The notes: generated by a model not told the origin, from the sequence alone. DNA of 64,000 nt from Colwellia sp. RSH04 (GCF_003545765.1 NZ_QXIO01000001.1:744001-808000); one strand, 5' to 3'. Shown: positions 30,149 through 39,255, numbered from the stretch's first letter. Program-made: numbers and translations.

Positions 30149-32062
30149 TTGATTACTGCATCAGATTTAAGCTTAGATAGAGGCGCTAAAAACCTTATCA
30201 AAGCATCAAATTTTACCATACACCCAAATCATAAAGTTGGATTGGTTGGCAGTAATGGCTGTGGTAAGTCTTCGCTTTTTGCCGCTTTCTTAGGTGAGCT
30301 AGCACCTGATGCTGGCGATTTATCTATTCCGAGTAGTTGGGATATTGCCACAGTAAAACAAGAAACGCCTTCTCTTGAGCAAACCGCACTAGATTACGTG
30401 ATGGATGGCGATAAAGAGTTTAGAGCCCTAGAACACCAATTAGCGCAAGCTCGTCAAGAAGATAATGGTACACTTGAAGCCACAATTATCAATAAAATAG
30501 ATACTATCAATGGTTATAGTTTACCTGCCCGAGCAGGAGAATTACTGCATGGTTTAGGTTTTTTACAAGCACAACTAGATACGTCGGTAAAAGATTTTTC
30601 AGGTGGTTGGCGTATGCGCTTGAACTTAGCCCAAGCATTAATTAGTAGAGCTGACTTACTCTTACTCGATGAACCAACCAACCATTTAGATTTAGATGCC
30701 GTTATTTGGCTGCAGCGCTGGCTTAAACGATACACTGGAACACTGGTACTTATCTCGCATGATCGAGATTTCCTTGATACCGTGATTAATCAAATTATTC
30801 ACATAGAGCATCAAAATGCTAAATTATATAACGGTAATTACTCAGCCTTTGAAAGGCAACGTGCTGAACACTTAGCCCAACAAGAAATACAATATCAAAA
30901 GCAACAGAAAGAAGCCGCGCATTTAACTGCGTTTGTTGATCGATTTAGGGCTAAGGCCAGCAAAGCTAAACAAGCACAAAGCCGTTTAAAGCGCTTAGAG
31001 AAACTACCAGATTTAGCACCTGCGCATGTCGACACCCAGTTTACTTTCAGTTTTGAAGAGCCAGAAAGTCTTCCATATCCGTTATTATCATTAACAGAAA
31101 GCCTTTGTGGTTACTCTGAACGGAGTATTATCTTAAAAGATGTTGGTTTAACGCTAGTCCCTGGAAGCCGTATTGGATTACTTGGGAGAAATGGTGCAGG
31201 TAAATCAACCTTGATCAAATCACTTGCTGGCGAAATTAGTTTACTCGCTGGAGAACGTTATTGTGCACAAGAGCTTAAAATTGGTTATTTTTCTCAACAT
31301 CAACTTGAACAATTACATTTAAGCTCTACACCTGTAGAACATATATTAAGAGCTAAGCCAAGTTTTGGTGAGCCGCAAGCAAGAACTTTTTTAGGTCGAT
31401 TCGGTTTTAGTGGTGACCAAGCCTTATCAGTTGTTAAAACGATGTCTGGAGGCGAAAAAGCTAGATTAGTACTTGCGCTAATTGTCTTAGAAAAACCACA
31501 ACTACTGCTACTTGATGAACCGACCAACCATTTAGATTTAGAAATGCGCCAAGCTTTAGTCCTAGCTTTACAAGAATTTAGTGGTGCTATTATTTTAATC
31601 GCCCATGACCGATTTTTATTAGAGTCGTGCGTTGATGAGTTTTATCTAGTTGCAAATGGTCATGTTAGCGAGTTTTCTGGCGATATTGATGATTACCAAC
31701 AATGGCTCAATGACGATAAAAAACAAACCCTTTCTGATAACAAAGTATCAAGCAACTCTAATGATGAAAAAGCGCCAGACAAAAAACAATTGCGTCAACA
31801 ACAAGCACAATTACGTAAAAAGGCTGCTCCATTAAAAAAACAATCAGATAAATTAGAAAAAGCTATTCACCAGTATCAAGAGCAACTTCAGCAGGTTGAA
31901 TCAATCTTAAGTGATAGCGATATTTATCAAACTGAACGCAAAGCAGAGTTAACCGATAAATTAAAAGAACAAGCAAGCTTAAAAGAAAACATTGAAGAAA
32001 ATGAGATGCTATGGTTAGAATTGGCCGAGCAAATAGAAGAGATAATGTCTGCTGAAAATTGA
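30149..32062 (+). CDS. yheS: ABC-F ATPase YheS
   Basis: 637 residues with two ABC domains and no membrane segment. Walker A loops are GSNGCGKSS (about 34-42) and GRNGAGKST (about 349-357); signature loops are FSGGWRMRLNL and MSGGEKARLVL; both Walker B segments read LLLLDEPTNHLDL. The linker and a charged C-terminal coiled coil (about 540-630) fit ABC-F proteins, which act on ribosomes rather than in transport. The start is TTG with GAGGAAG 6 nt upstream, giving the expected N-terminus. Confidence 0.94.
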   Translation: MITASDLSLDRGAKNLIKASNFTIHPNHKVGLVGSNGCGKSSLFAAFLGELAPDAGDLSIPSSWDIATVKQETPSLEQTALDYVMDGDKEFRALEHQLAQARQEDNGTLEATIINKIDTINGYSLPARAGELLHGLGFLQAQLDTSVKDFSGGWRMRLNLAQALISRADLLLLDEPTNHLDLDAVIWLQRWLKRYTGTLVLISHDRDFLDTVINQIIHIEHQNAKLYNGNYSAFERQRAEHLAQQEIQYQKQQKEAAHLTAFVDRFRAKASKAKQAQSRLKRLEKLPDLAPAHVDTQFTFSFEEPESLPYPLLSLTESLCGYSERSIILKDVGLTLVPGSRIGLLGRNGAGKSTLIKSLAGEISLLAGERYCAQELKIGYFSQHQLEQLHLSSTPVEHILRAKPSFGEPQARTFLGRFGFSGDQALSVVKTMSGGEKARLVLALIVLEKPQLLLLDEPTNHLDLEMRQALVLALQEFSGAIILIAHDRFLLESCVDEFYLVANGHVSEFSGDIDDYQQWLNDDKKQTLSDNKVSSNSNDEKAPDKKQLRQQQAQLRKKAAPLKKQSDKLEKAIHQYQEQLQQVESILSDSDIYQTERKAELTDKLKEQASLKENIEENEMLWLELAEQIEEIMSAEN

Positions 32063-32114
32063 TTTTTAGGCTAAACTAACCTTAATAATAACAGAGATTT
32101 AATTGGTGATAACA

Positions 32115-32855
32115 ATGCATAAAACGTTCTTCTTCATAGTTCTGGCTTTCGCAATGAGCTTTTCATCATATAGTGAAGGTAGTAATTTAAAAAAAGGTAT
32201 TTATGAGCTAAATAGAGGTGAATTTCAAGCCGCTAAAGCGCTATTAATGCCACTAGTTGAACAGCAATATGCTCCCGCACAGTACTACATGGCAACGATG
32301 TATAAAAACGGTCATGGTGTACCTAAAGATGCAATGAAGGCTTTAGCATTGTTTCAAAAATCTGCCGAACGGAACTACCCTGACGCACAGTTTGAGTTAG
32401 CGCTACTCTATACCGAAGGAAAAGTTGTTAAAAAAGATCTAAAAATGGCTTACCAGTTAACAAGAAAAGCCGCTAAAAAAGGCTTAGCTGGTGCTCAATT
32501 TAATTTAGCCGTAATGTATGCCGAAGGCAAAGGCGTTCAACAAAATAATTTTAAAGCGTCTCGCTGGTATATTAGTGCTGCAGACCTCAATTTCGCATTG
32601 GCACAATATAATTTAGCCCTTTTATATAGCGAAGGAAAAGGTGTAGAGAAAAGTACAGAATTGTCTTATGTTTGGAATACCATCGCATCTTGGAATGGCT
32701 ACCCTGATGCAGAAACAAGTCGCTTAATCGATGAAAGAGCGCTCACTAAAAAGAAAATTTTATTAGCGCGTGAAAAAGCGAATCAAATCTATCAAAAAAT
32801 TTTAGAGCAACAAGAAATTAAAGCAAAAATAAGTGAAAATAAACGTTTCCTTTGA
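32115..32855 (+). CDS. Sel1-repeat exported protein
   Basis: 246 residues. A signal peptide (about 1-20) is followed by four to five Sel1-type TPR-like repeats, seen in AQYYMATMYKNGHGVPKD, AQFELALLYTEGKVVKKD, AQFNLAVMYAEGKGVQQN and AQYNLALLYSEGKGVEKS. The C-terminal 60 residues are charged helix. Sel1 proteins are periplasmic or outer-membrane adaptors; the partner is unknown. I take ATG 32115 because GTG and TTG codons just upstream would break the signal sequence. It follows yheS by 52 bp. Confidence 0.85.
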   Translation: MHKTFFFIVLAFAMSFSSYSEGSNLKKGIYELNRGEFQAAKALLMPLVEQQYAPAQYYMATMYKNGHGVPKDAMKALALFQKSAERNYPDAQFELALLYTEGKVVKKDLKMAYQLTRKAAKKGLAGAQFNLAVMYAEGKGVQQNNFKASRWYISAADLNFALAQYNLALLYSEGKGVEKSTELSYVWNTIASWNGYPDAETSRLIDERALTKKKILLAREKANQIYQKILEQQEIKAKISENKRFL

Positions 32856-32956
32856 TCTAAGTCATTTAGCTAAAATTGATGGTTATTTAAACTAGCTTTG
32901 TTGAGGAATTATTCTTTAACTACAACAAAAATAATTTAAATACCAAGGAGCTCACC

Positions 32957-33085
32957 ATGAACTTTTTATCAATGTTAGCTAATGACCCCGTTGTTATGTT
33001 TTCTTTTGGTGGACTAACAATTGTACTTGCAATCTGTGCCTATTATATTTATTACTTTTTAAAGCATATTCAAGACGATAGCTAA
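32957..33085 (+). CDS. DUF3149 small membrane protein
   Basis: 42 residues, MNFLSMLANDPVVMFSFGG... with one membrane helix at about 14-35 and a short KHIQDDS tail. AAGGAG lies 7 nt upstream of the ATG. The pattern (M-x-F-x-x-M-L-x-N-D-P then a Gly-rich helix) fits DUF3149, small proteins of marine gammaproteobacteria with no known function. Confidence 0.82.
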   Translation: MNFLSMLANDPVVMFSFGGLTIVLAICAYYIYYFLKHIQDDS

Positions 33086-33095
33086 GTTTACCTTG

Positions 33096-33144
33096 ATACC
33101 ATTCCGCATAAAGAAATGACCTCCTATTTTATGAGGAATGGTAT
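33096..33144. repeat. Long imperfect palindrome after the DUF3149 gene
   Basis: Arms ATACCATTCC-GCATAAA (33096-33112) and TTTATGA-GGAATGGTAT (33128-33144), 16 of 17 paired, loop 15 nt. No T-run follows on the plus strand, so it is a weak terminator or an intergenic repeat unit. Confidence 0.55.
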
Positions 33145-33191
33145 AATTACACAAGGACTGTTTAAAAAATAACCGCATTAACGCTATATAA

Positions 33192-33372
33192 CTGCTATAA
33201 TAGTTACTAAGTAATCTCAGTTCGGGTTAAGAGATAAGTTAACAGTTTGAAATTGTTAGACTTGTAGTTATAACAACTCACTAGCTACTATCCCGAACTT
33301 AGGTTTAGTCGTATACAAGTGCATCTAAATAAAATTAGATGTGTTTGTGCTTGTATCAATACGGATGTATCT
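33192..33372 (+). promoter_or_regulatory. Extended -10 promoter and folded 5' leader of the flagellin-like gene
   Basis: TGCTATAAT (TATAAT at 33196-33201) is an extended -10; no good -35 is seen. The following leader of about 165 nt contains long-range arms AGTTCGGG (33219-33226) and CCCGAACT (33292-33299), then a hairpin with arms ATACAAG/CTTGTAT (33313-33356) nested around CATCTAA/TTAGATG, ending 16 bp before the start codon. Confidence 0.5.
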
Positions 33373-34059
33373 ATGATCTCAATTAATCAATCATCAACTA
33401 ACTTAAGTTTTATTGAACGTTTAGCAAAGCAACGCGAAGAACAAGATGAGAAGCTCGCTTCAGGCAAGCGTATTAACTCGGCTGCTGATGATGCAGCGGG
33501 CTTACAAATAGCTAATCGCTTAACTAGTCAAATAAATCAGAATGAGCAATTAAGTTTTAATGCTCAAGATCAGGTTAATCTTAATAATGTTCAAGCAGGC
33601 GCGCTGTCTTCTATTACTGACAACTTAGAGCGGGCTGCAGTTCTATCGGTACAGTCAGGGAACCCACTTTACGACAACGAAGCTATACAAGGGGAGTTGA
33701 CTCAAATTACTGAAGAAATTAATGTGATTGCCAGTGATGTATTAGGGCAAGATAATTTTATTTCAGGGTTAGATGCTGCCGACCCAGTTGCCACACAAAC
33801 CATTATTCAAGATACCGCGGCTATTGTTGGTGAATCATCTAGTGTACTAGGTGCACAGAGCAACGCGTTAATTAGTCAAGTAGCAACCTATGACACCGCT
33901 GTTGTCAATGTCAGCGCATCTCGTTCTCGTATTGAAGAGTCCGATTTTGCCAGTGCTACCAGTGAACAAGCAAAAAATGACATCCTTCTACAAGCAGCCA
34001 TCATTAGTAAAAAGAACGAAGAAGAGCGTAAAGGGCTTTTATTCAATAAGCTTATTTAA
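33373..34059 (+). CDS. Short orphan flagellin-like protein
   Basis: 228 residues, half the size of usual flagellins. The N-terminal D0/D1 helix has KLASGKRINSAADDAAGLQIANRL and the C-terminal helix has ASRSRIEESDFASATSEQAKNDILLQAAI, the two parts that form the filament core; the variable middle is short. No other flagellar gene is near. The extreme C-terminus (KKNEEERKGLLFNKLI) is charged and unlike the usual LLQ end. I start at ATG 33373, which gives the flagellin N-terminus; the frame is open 18 codons further into the leader hairpin. It could be a minor filament component or a non-flagellar homologue. Confidence 0.85.
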   Translation: MISINQSSTNLSFIERLAKQREEQDEKLASGKRINSAADDAAGLQIANRLTSQINQNEQLSFNAQDQVNLNNVQAGALSSITDNLERAAVLSVQSGNPLYDNEAIQGELTQITEEINVIASDVLGQDNFISGLDAADPVATQTIIQDTAAIVGESSSVLGAQSNALISQVATYDTAVVNVSASRSRIEESDFASATSEQAKNDILLQAAIISKKNEEERKGLLFNKLI

Positions 34060-34280
34060 AATAACCTAGCTAATAGTGCTGTTAAAACATTAGCTTTAGA
34101 TAAACTAAAACTATCACGCTAGAGGCGCTTTAATTTTTCCATGATTTTTTAGAAAGTTAAGTGTATTACAAACCAAATGTAGATTAAGTTAGTACCAAAT
34201 TAATCCATTATTATCTATTACACGATACAACTGTTAAAATAATGCCATTATTGGTATTTATATTTTCTCGATATTTATTT

Positions 34281-35273
34281 ATGCATCAAACTAGTCAATT
34301 TAAACCCGCTTGGTGGTTAACTAATCCGCATATGCAAACACTTGGTGCGAAATTATTTCGACGAAATCCTATTGCTACTTTTCCAGAGAATATCGAATTA
34401 CCTGATGGCGACTTCATTGAATTAGCTTGGACAGAAGTACCAACGTCAAGCAATAGTAAACCTATTACGGTTGTTTTACATGGTTTAGAAGGCTCCAAAG
34501 ACAGTCATTATGCAAACAGAATGTTAGCTGCGATTAAGTCTAAAGGCTGGATTGGTGTATTAATGCATTTTCGTGGCTGCGGTAAAATGACAAATAGAAA
34601 AGCCAATTCCTACCATTCTGGTGACACTCGTGACTTATCTTATTTAACCAAGTTGCTTCATTCCCGCTATTCAAAAACTGAACTATCTATTCTTGGCTTT
34701 TCTCTTGGTGGCAATGTCTTAACTAAGTACCTTGCTCAAGAGCCGAACAACCCATATAAAGCTGCCACTGTAATTTGCGCACCTTTAGACTTAGCTAGTT
34801 GTAGCGCTCGTATTAATAAAGGCTTTTCAAAACTTTACCAGAAATATTTACTCGATATGTTAAAAGCGAGTACCCTAGTGAAAGTTAAAGCGAAGTTAAT
34901 TAGAGATATAACCAAAGAACAAATCAAGGCAATTAAGAATATTAAAGAGTTCGATAACAGTATAACTGCGCCACTCAATGGCTTTGATAATGCAGAAGAT
35001 TACTACGAAAAATCGAGCGGGAAACAAGTTTTAAACCAAATCAAACAGCCTTGCTTATTTATACACGCCGCTGATGATCCTTTCTTATGCCATCAAAGCA
35101 CATTACCGACAAAGATTCTTCCAAGTAATATTACCTTTGAAGTGTCCAATGGCGGTGGTCATGTAGGATTCATTTACGGAAAAAACCCCTTCAAGCCAAA
35201 GTTTTGGTTAGAACATCGTACTTTGAATTACCTCGCGCAATTTATCATTACACAGAGAAACGCTACTGCATGA
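34281..35273 (+). CDS. yheT: Alpha/beta hydrolase, YheT family
   Basis: 330 residues. FKPAWWLTNPHMQTL, LPDGDFIELAW, VVLHGLEGSKDSHYA, VMHFRGCGKMTNRKANSYHSG and the nucleophile elbow LGFSLGGNVL (Ser) follow E. coli YheT closely; DDPF and GGHVGF hold the Asp and His. Substrate unknown; relatives are esterases. I prefer ATG 34281 by homology; an ATG 13 codons upstream is also in frame and neither has a strong ribosome site. The stop overlaps yheU (ATGA). Confidence 0.9.
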   Translation: MHQTSQFKPAWWLTNPHMQTLGAKLFRRNPIATFPENIELPDGDFIELAWTEVPTSSNSKPITVVLHGLEGSKDSHYANRMLAAIKSKGWIGVLMHFRGCGKMTNRKANSYHSGDTRDLSYLTKLLHSRYSKTELSILGFSLGGNVLTKYLAQEPNNPYKAATVICAPLDLASCSARINKGFSKLYQKYLLDMLKASTLVKVKAKLIRDITKEQIKAIKNIKEFDNSITAPLNGFDNAEDYYEKSSGKQVLNQIKQPCLFIHAADDPFLCHQSTLPTKILPSNITFEVSNGGGHVGFIYGKNPFKPKFWLEHRTLNYLAQFIITQRNATA

Positions 35274-35515
35274 TCATTCCTTTTGAACAACTCGACAATG
35301 AAACACTTACCGCAGTCATTGAAGACTATGTATTAAGAGAAGATACTGAATTTGATGCCATGGAAACTAGCAAAGAAACAAAAGTCCAGCATGTTAAAAA
35401 CCTCCTTATTCAAGGAAGTGTTGTTCTCGTTTATTCTGAACTATATGAGAGTGTAAATATCTTACCAAAAGATCAGTTTGAACGAGCCCAAAACGAAGAA
35501 GTTGACTTTCAATAG
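35270..35515 (+). CDS. yheU: YheU family protein (UPF0270)
   Basis: 81 residues. MIIPFEQLDNETLTAVIEDYVLRE and VLVYSELYESVNILPKDQF match the small YheU family of unknown function. The ATG overlaps the TGA of yheT, so translation is coupled. In E. coli, yheS-yheT-yheU are also consecutive. Confidence 0.92.
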   Translation: MIIPFEQLDNETLTAVIEDYVLREDTEFDAMETSKETKVQHVKNLLIQGSVVLVYSELYESVNILPKDQFERAQNEEVDFQ

Positions 35516-35563
35516 AAAGAAAATCAAGCCCCTTTATCTAAGGCTATGTTCAATGGTAGTCGC

Positions 35564-35731
35564 TCAGTCTTGAAAAAACTCTAATTCTCTTTTTAGCCGC
35601 TGTTGCTCTTTTATTGCTTCAATTTCACGCCATTTTCTTTTTCGTTGTTTAATTTTTCTTTTAGATTTTTGTTCTAGTAATTCCATTTGGTCTGAATATT
35701 CCTGTTCTATCCACTCATAAGATTCCATCAT
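35564..35731 (-). CDS. DUF3545 small basic protein
   Basis: 55 residues, MMESYEWIEQEY... then a strongly basic run around KSKRKIKQRKRKWREIEAI and ending ELEFFQD. The RKWREIEAIKxxxRLxxEL core is the DUF3545 pattern found in Vibrio, Shewanella and relatives; function unknown, possibly nucleic-acid binding by charge. AGAGGA lies 6 nt upstream of the first ATG; a second ATG follows directly. Confidence 0.8.
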   Translation of the reverse strand: MMESYEWIEQEYSDQMELLEQKSKRKIKQRKRKWREIEAIKEQQRLKRELEFFQD

Positions 35732-35872
35732 TGATAATCCTCTTCAATACGAAAGTAGAGAAAATTTACTGAATCAATATGACTAATCGATGAAGGAAAT
35801 GTTATGAAAAAATGAAGAAAACTTTACCTCAATCGCTATTAGCCTATACTTAAAATAATGGGTAGGTGGCTT

Positions 35873-36655
35873 ATGAAATTTTGCATGTTTATTAAATTAG
35901 GGGTGGTCTTATTATTTGTTAGCTCGCAAGCATGGGCAAATAAAGATCTGACCATATTGCTCGCATATGGTGATAATGACGGAGCTCCCTACGCCATAGA
36001 AGAGTCAGACAAATTAAGTGCCGGCCTAATAAAAGATATATCTACGGAGCTTGCTGCTTTTTTAGATCTTAATATCGAGTATGTAAAAATTCCTCGTCAA
36101 CGCATCGAACGCTACTTAGAAAATAATGATATTCATATAGTCCTATTTAGTAATCCCGATTGGTTAAGCAATAGCGAAAAACTACAATGGAGTGACGAAA
36201 TTTTTTATGAACAAGACTTAGTGGTTGTTAGAGAAGATAATCCTAAAACCTTTAATAAAATTGAAGACTTACGAGGTATGACTTTAGGCACGATAAGAGG
36301 TTACCGCTATGCTAATTTGCAACCATATTTTGATGATAAATTTTTTGTCCGCTATGACGTGAGTACTCTAGAGGTTAACTTTATCCGCCTTTCATTAAAT
36401 CGTATTGATAGCTTAGTAGGCGCTAATGTATTAATAAATTATTATTTAAAGACCTCTCAAAACCCTGAAAGTTTTAAAGTACTACCTTTTACCGTTAGCT
36501 CTCACCCTGTTAAAGCAGCAATTTCTCCTAACGCACCAATAGATATCAATAAATTTAATGCTGCTTTATCACAATTAAAGTCTGAAGGTGTCATTGAAGC
36601 TATCCTAGAAAAGTACCAAATAAATAATACAAAAAGCCTGAAAATTAATAAGTAA
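35873..36655 (+). CDS. Periplasmic solute-binding protein, family 3
   Basis: 260 residues with a signal peptide ending at SSQAWA (about 23). The mature part has the family 3 type II binding fold: ITxELAAFLDLNIEYVKIPRQR, DLVVVREDNPKTFNKIEDLRGMTLGTIRGY and a C-terminal AILEKYQI helix. No permease or ATPase gene is adjacent, so it may work as a sensor or be an orphan of the amino-acid-binding type common in Shewanella and Colwellia. ATG 35873 with AGGTGG just upstream is preferred over ATG 35858. Confidence 0.82.
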   Translation: MKFCMFIKLGVVLLFVSSQAWANKDLTILLAYGDNDGAPYAIEESDKLSAGLIKDISTELAAFLDLNIEYVKIPRQRIERYLENNDIHIVLFSNPDWLSNSEKLQWSDEIFYEQDLVVVREDNPKTFNKIEDLRGMTLGTIRGYRYANLQPYFDDKFFVRYDVSTLEVNFIRLSLNRIDSLVGANVLINYYLKTSQNPESFKVLPFTVSSHPVKAAISPNAPIDINKFNAALSQLKSEGVIEAILEKYQINNTKSLKINK

Positions 36656-36665
36656 TATTCAGGCT
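36635..36665 (-). terminator. Terminator of the DUF1338 gene
   Basis: Stem AGCCTGAA/TTCAGGCT (36635-36642 and 36658-36665), 15-nt loop; on the minus strand TTTTT follows. It overlaps the 3' end of the convergent binding-protein gene. Confidence 0.55.
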
Positions 36666-36711
36666 ATTGTTAACACTTTATCTATAACTACAATATAACT
36701 ATCAAGGATAA

Positions 36712-37509
36712 TTATTTTGCATCGGTACTTTCAAAGATTTTATCAGCAGAGGCAGCAACAAAGCCAGTATATAGCTCACCATTTGCTAACGGGTAACGTT
36801 TAGCAAACTCGTAAAAACAACTAGGAATCTCTAACACTTTATCTGTAAAGCTCACTTTTGACTTATCAGCTAACGTTGAAGATTGTTCAAGTTTTACGGC
36901 TTCATTGCCTTTCACTTCGCCGCCTGAAGTATTCAGTAAATATCCTGCCGCTTTAAGAGCATTATTCACGTCTTCAATGGTTTCATAACCTTCTAAATGA
37001 TTAATGCTTACCGTGAAATGGTTTGCACGATAGCCCCAAGCAGCTAACCATGCGGCATATTCACTTTCAGCTAATAAGGTTTGATAATCATCTGAACTGA
37101 CTTGCCATTGCTTACCTGAATACAAGAAGTTTTCTTGATCGCTTACATTTTCAGGTAATTGTTCAACTAATGTATTAATTATCTGTTGTACTTGTGGTGA
37201 GAACTCTTCAACGCGTAATTCACTGATAAATACCTTAGGCATAGTGTCATCACTGTGCTCATAATGTTTCGCAGTTAATTTTTTTGCCGCAAAGTCGTAT
37301 TGACCACATTCTGTGTAACCTAGCGCGATTAAGTGTTTAGCTAGAGTTTGTAATCCTACTTTTTCATTATTAAAAGTACGATAAGCAACATGATCATTAA
37401 TAACATCATTTCCATTACCCAATAGCGCCTGGATACTCTTCGCTGAAGGGGTAACTTCAATATACTGTTGCCAAATATTATCAAATAGTGCGGTTACATT
37501 TGCTGTCAT
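36712..37509 (-). CDS. Short DUF1338 protein (2-oxoadipate dioxygenase/decarboxylase superfamily)
   Basis: 265 residues. NDHVAYRTF (His near 40), FISELRVEEF (Glu near 96) and NHFTVSINHLEG (His near 167) are placed like the His-Glu-His iron site of DUF1338 enzymes such as HglS/YdcJ, which are vicinal-oxygen-chelate folds converting 2-oxoadipate to D-2-hydroxyglutarate. Those enzymes are about 450 residues; this is the short subfamily, so its substrate may differ. It stands alone with its own hairpin terminator. The function is a family-level guess. Confidence 0.75.
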   Translation of the reverse strand: MTANVTALFDNIWQQYIEVTPSAKSIQALLGNGNDVINDHVAYRTFNNEKVGLQTLAKHLIALGYTECGQYDFAAKKLTAKHYEHSDDTMPKVFISELRVEEFSPQVQQIINTLVEQLPENVSDQENFLYSGKQWQVSSDDYQTLLAESEYAAWLAAWGYRANHFTVSINHLEGYETIEDVNNALKAAGYLLNTSGGEVKGNEAVKLEQSSTLADKSKVSFTDKVLEIPSCFYEFAKRYPLANGELYTGFVAASADKIFESTDAK

Positions 37510-37806
37510 GGTATTTCTCTCGTTATATATAAATAATTAAATAATAGTGCTAATAGCAATAACCATCGAGAAAATAACTAGATATTTTTGATGACAGCAA
37601 TCGCTATCCATCAAAATTAGATTTGATCAATATTTTTAAAGAAGTTAGGACGAACGCCTGCTTGCTTTGTGGGGTTATAAAATAAAAATGAATTTGCGTG
37701 CATAACCAAATATTAATCGTTGTTAAGTTGAGGGTGTATTAACACCCCAATAACATGTAAGCACATATTTTAAGCTGATTTTGCTGAGCAAGCAACACAA
37801 GATGTA
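37510..37806. other. Intergenic region without recognised genes
   Basis: 297 bp between the DUF1338 gene and cysQ. I see no supported reading frame. A small hairpin GGGTGT-ATTA-ACACCC near 37733-37748 is the only structure, and it could end a short transcript or belong to the DUF1338 promoter region. Confidence 0.4.
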
Positions 37807-38625
37807 CTAATAATGCTGGCGATGGGGTTTAATTATTTTTTGCCAAGCAAAATCTCGAGAGCCTAAACTATAAAAATCAGGATTAGAGAGACTTTCTCTT
37901 TTGTTATAGCTAAGTGGCTGAAATTCACTATCCAAAATATCACCACCAGCTTGTTCCAGAATACATTGACTTGCGCCCGTATCCCATTCACCCGTAACAC
38001 CGATTCTTATATAACAGTCAGCACCGCCTTCAGCAATCAGGCAGTTCTTTAATGAACAGCTTCCTAGGGCAACATAATCAAACTGATAGTCTTTATTGAG
38101 GTATTGCCCCATTAACTCAAGTTGTTGCCTGCGACTAATCGCGACTTTTATTGCTCGATCACTTGTGTATTTGGCAACTTCAATTGCATGACTTGCTTGA
38201 AGATTATCTTTAAAAGCCCCAAGATTTTTTTGTCCGTAATAAGTTAAGCAATGATCGGGGGCATGTATTACTCCAATCGTTGGCCAACCTTGTTCAACTA
38301 AAGCAATATTGACTGCAAAATCACCACTACCAATAATAAACTCACCCGTACCATCAATGGGATCGAGCAACCAATATCTATCCCAAGATTTGCGAGCTTC
38401 AAGAGGTAATGCACCAACTTCTTCAGAGATAATTGGAATATTCGGTGTTAATGTACGTAATTGATCCATCAAAATATCATTTGATGCAATATCAGCGCTG
38501 GTAACAGGGCTCTGATCAGCTTTAACTTCAGCAGTATAATTTCCTTGCCGATAATACTTCATAACTTCAGTACCTGCTTTCTTGGCACTTTCTAAGGCGA
38601 TGTTTAATAACTTTTCATTACTCAT
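37807..38625 (-). CDS. cysQ: 3'(2'),5'-bisphosphate nucleotidase CysQ
   Basis: 272 residues, inositol-monophosphatase superfamily. Metal motifs are visible: ISEEVGALP (Glu), WLLDPIDGTGEFI (Asp-Asp) and GEWDTGASQCILEQAGG (Asp). It hydrolyses PAP, the by-product of sulfate assimilation, to AMP. The usual DGTKEF reads DGTGEF. It begins 3 bp before the nudE stop on the same strand, in the nudE-cysQ pair; both clear toxic nucleotide by-products. Confidence 0.94.
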   Translation of the reverse strand: MSNEKLLNIALESAKKAGTEVMKYYRQGNYTAEVKADQSPVTSADIASNDILMDQLRTLTPNIPIISEEVGALPLEARKSWDRYWLLDPIDGTGEFIIGSGDFAVNIALVEQGWPTIGVIHAPDHCLTYYGQKNLGAFKDNLQASHAIEVAKYTSDRAIKVAISRRQQLELMGQYLNKDYQFDYVALGSCSLKNCLIAEGGADCYIRIGVTGEWDTGASQCILEQAGGDILDSEFQPLSYNKRESLSNPDFYSLGSRDFAWQKIIKPHRQHY

Positions 38626-38628
38626 TGG

Positions 38629-39180
38629 CTAGCCTCTTAGTTTATCTACAACTAACATTAGTGCAGCAATGCTTCTGGCTTCTCTAAAGTCTGCTTGCTG
38701 CAATAACTTTTGGTAATCTTTAATGGGCCAAGTAACCACCTCTAATGGCTCTGGCTCATCACCTAGTAAAGAAGACTTATACAAATCAGTCGCTAAAAAA
38801 ATATCCATTTTTGCATTAAAAAAAGCTGGGGCCATTAATAATTGAGTTATCGAGGTTAACGAGTCGCTACCATAAGCTATCTCTTCTTGTAGTTCTCTAT
38901 TTGCAGCAACTTCAGCCGTTTCTCCCTCATCAATTAACCCTTTAGGAAAACCAAGCATATAGCTGTGAGTTCCCGCGCAATACTCCCTAACTAATAACAA
39001 GGTATCATTATCTAGCATAGGTACAATCATTACTGCACCGCGCCCTGAACCAACCATTCGTTCATAGAGTCGCTTCTCACCATTGCTAAAGGTTAAATCA
39101 AGTTGCTCAATAGAAAATAACTGACTTTTGGCTACTATCTTTTGTGCATTAATTTCAGGTAATTGGTTTTTAATGGTCAT
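38629..39180 (-). CDS. nudE: ADP compounds hydrolase NudE
   Basis: 183 residues. The Nudix box reads GLIDEGETAEVAANRELQEEIA, with all the catalytic Glu and the RE pair, but the final conserved Gly is Ala. SYMLGFPKG and APAFFNAKMDIFLATDLY are as in E. coli NudE, which hydrolyses ADP-ribose, Ap3A and NADH. Upstream partner of cysQ. It diverges from yrfG across 75 bp. Confidence 0.94.
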   Translation of the reverse strand: MTIKNQLPEINAQKIVAKSQLFSIEQLDLTFSNGEKRLYERMVGSGRGAVMIVPMLDNDTLLLVREYCAGTHSYMLGFPKGLIDEGETAEVAANRELQEEIAYGSDSLTSITQLLMAPAFFNAKMDIFLATDLYKSSLLGDEPEPLEVVTWPIKDYQKLLQQADFREARSIAALMLVVDKLRG

Positions 39181-39255
39181 TTGCTTAAAACAATTTAATA
39201 CATTCCTTTTATATCGCTATAATGACACGATAATCATCTCTATTGGAACCGCTAA

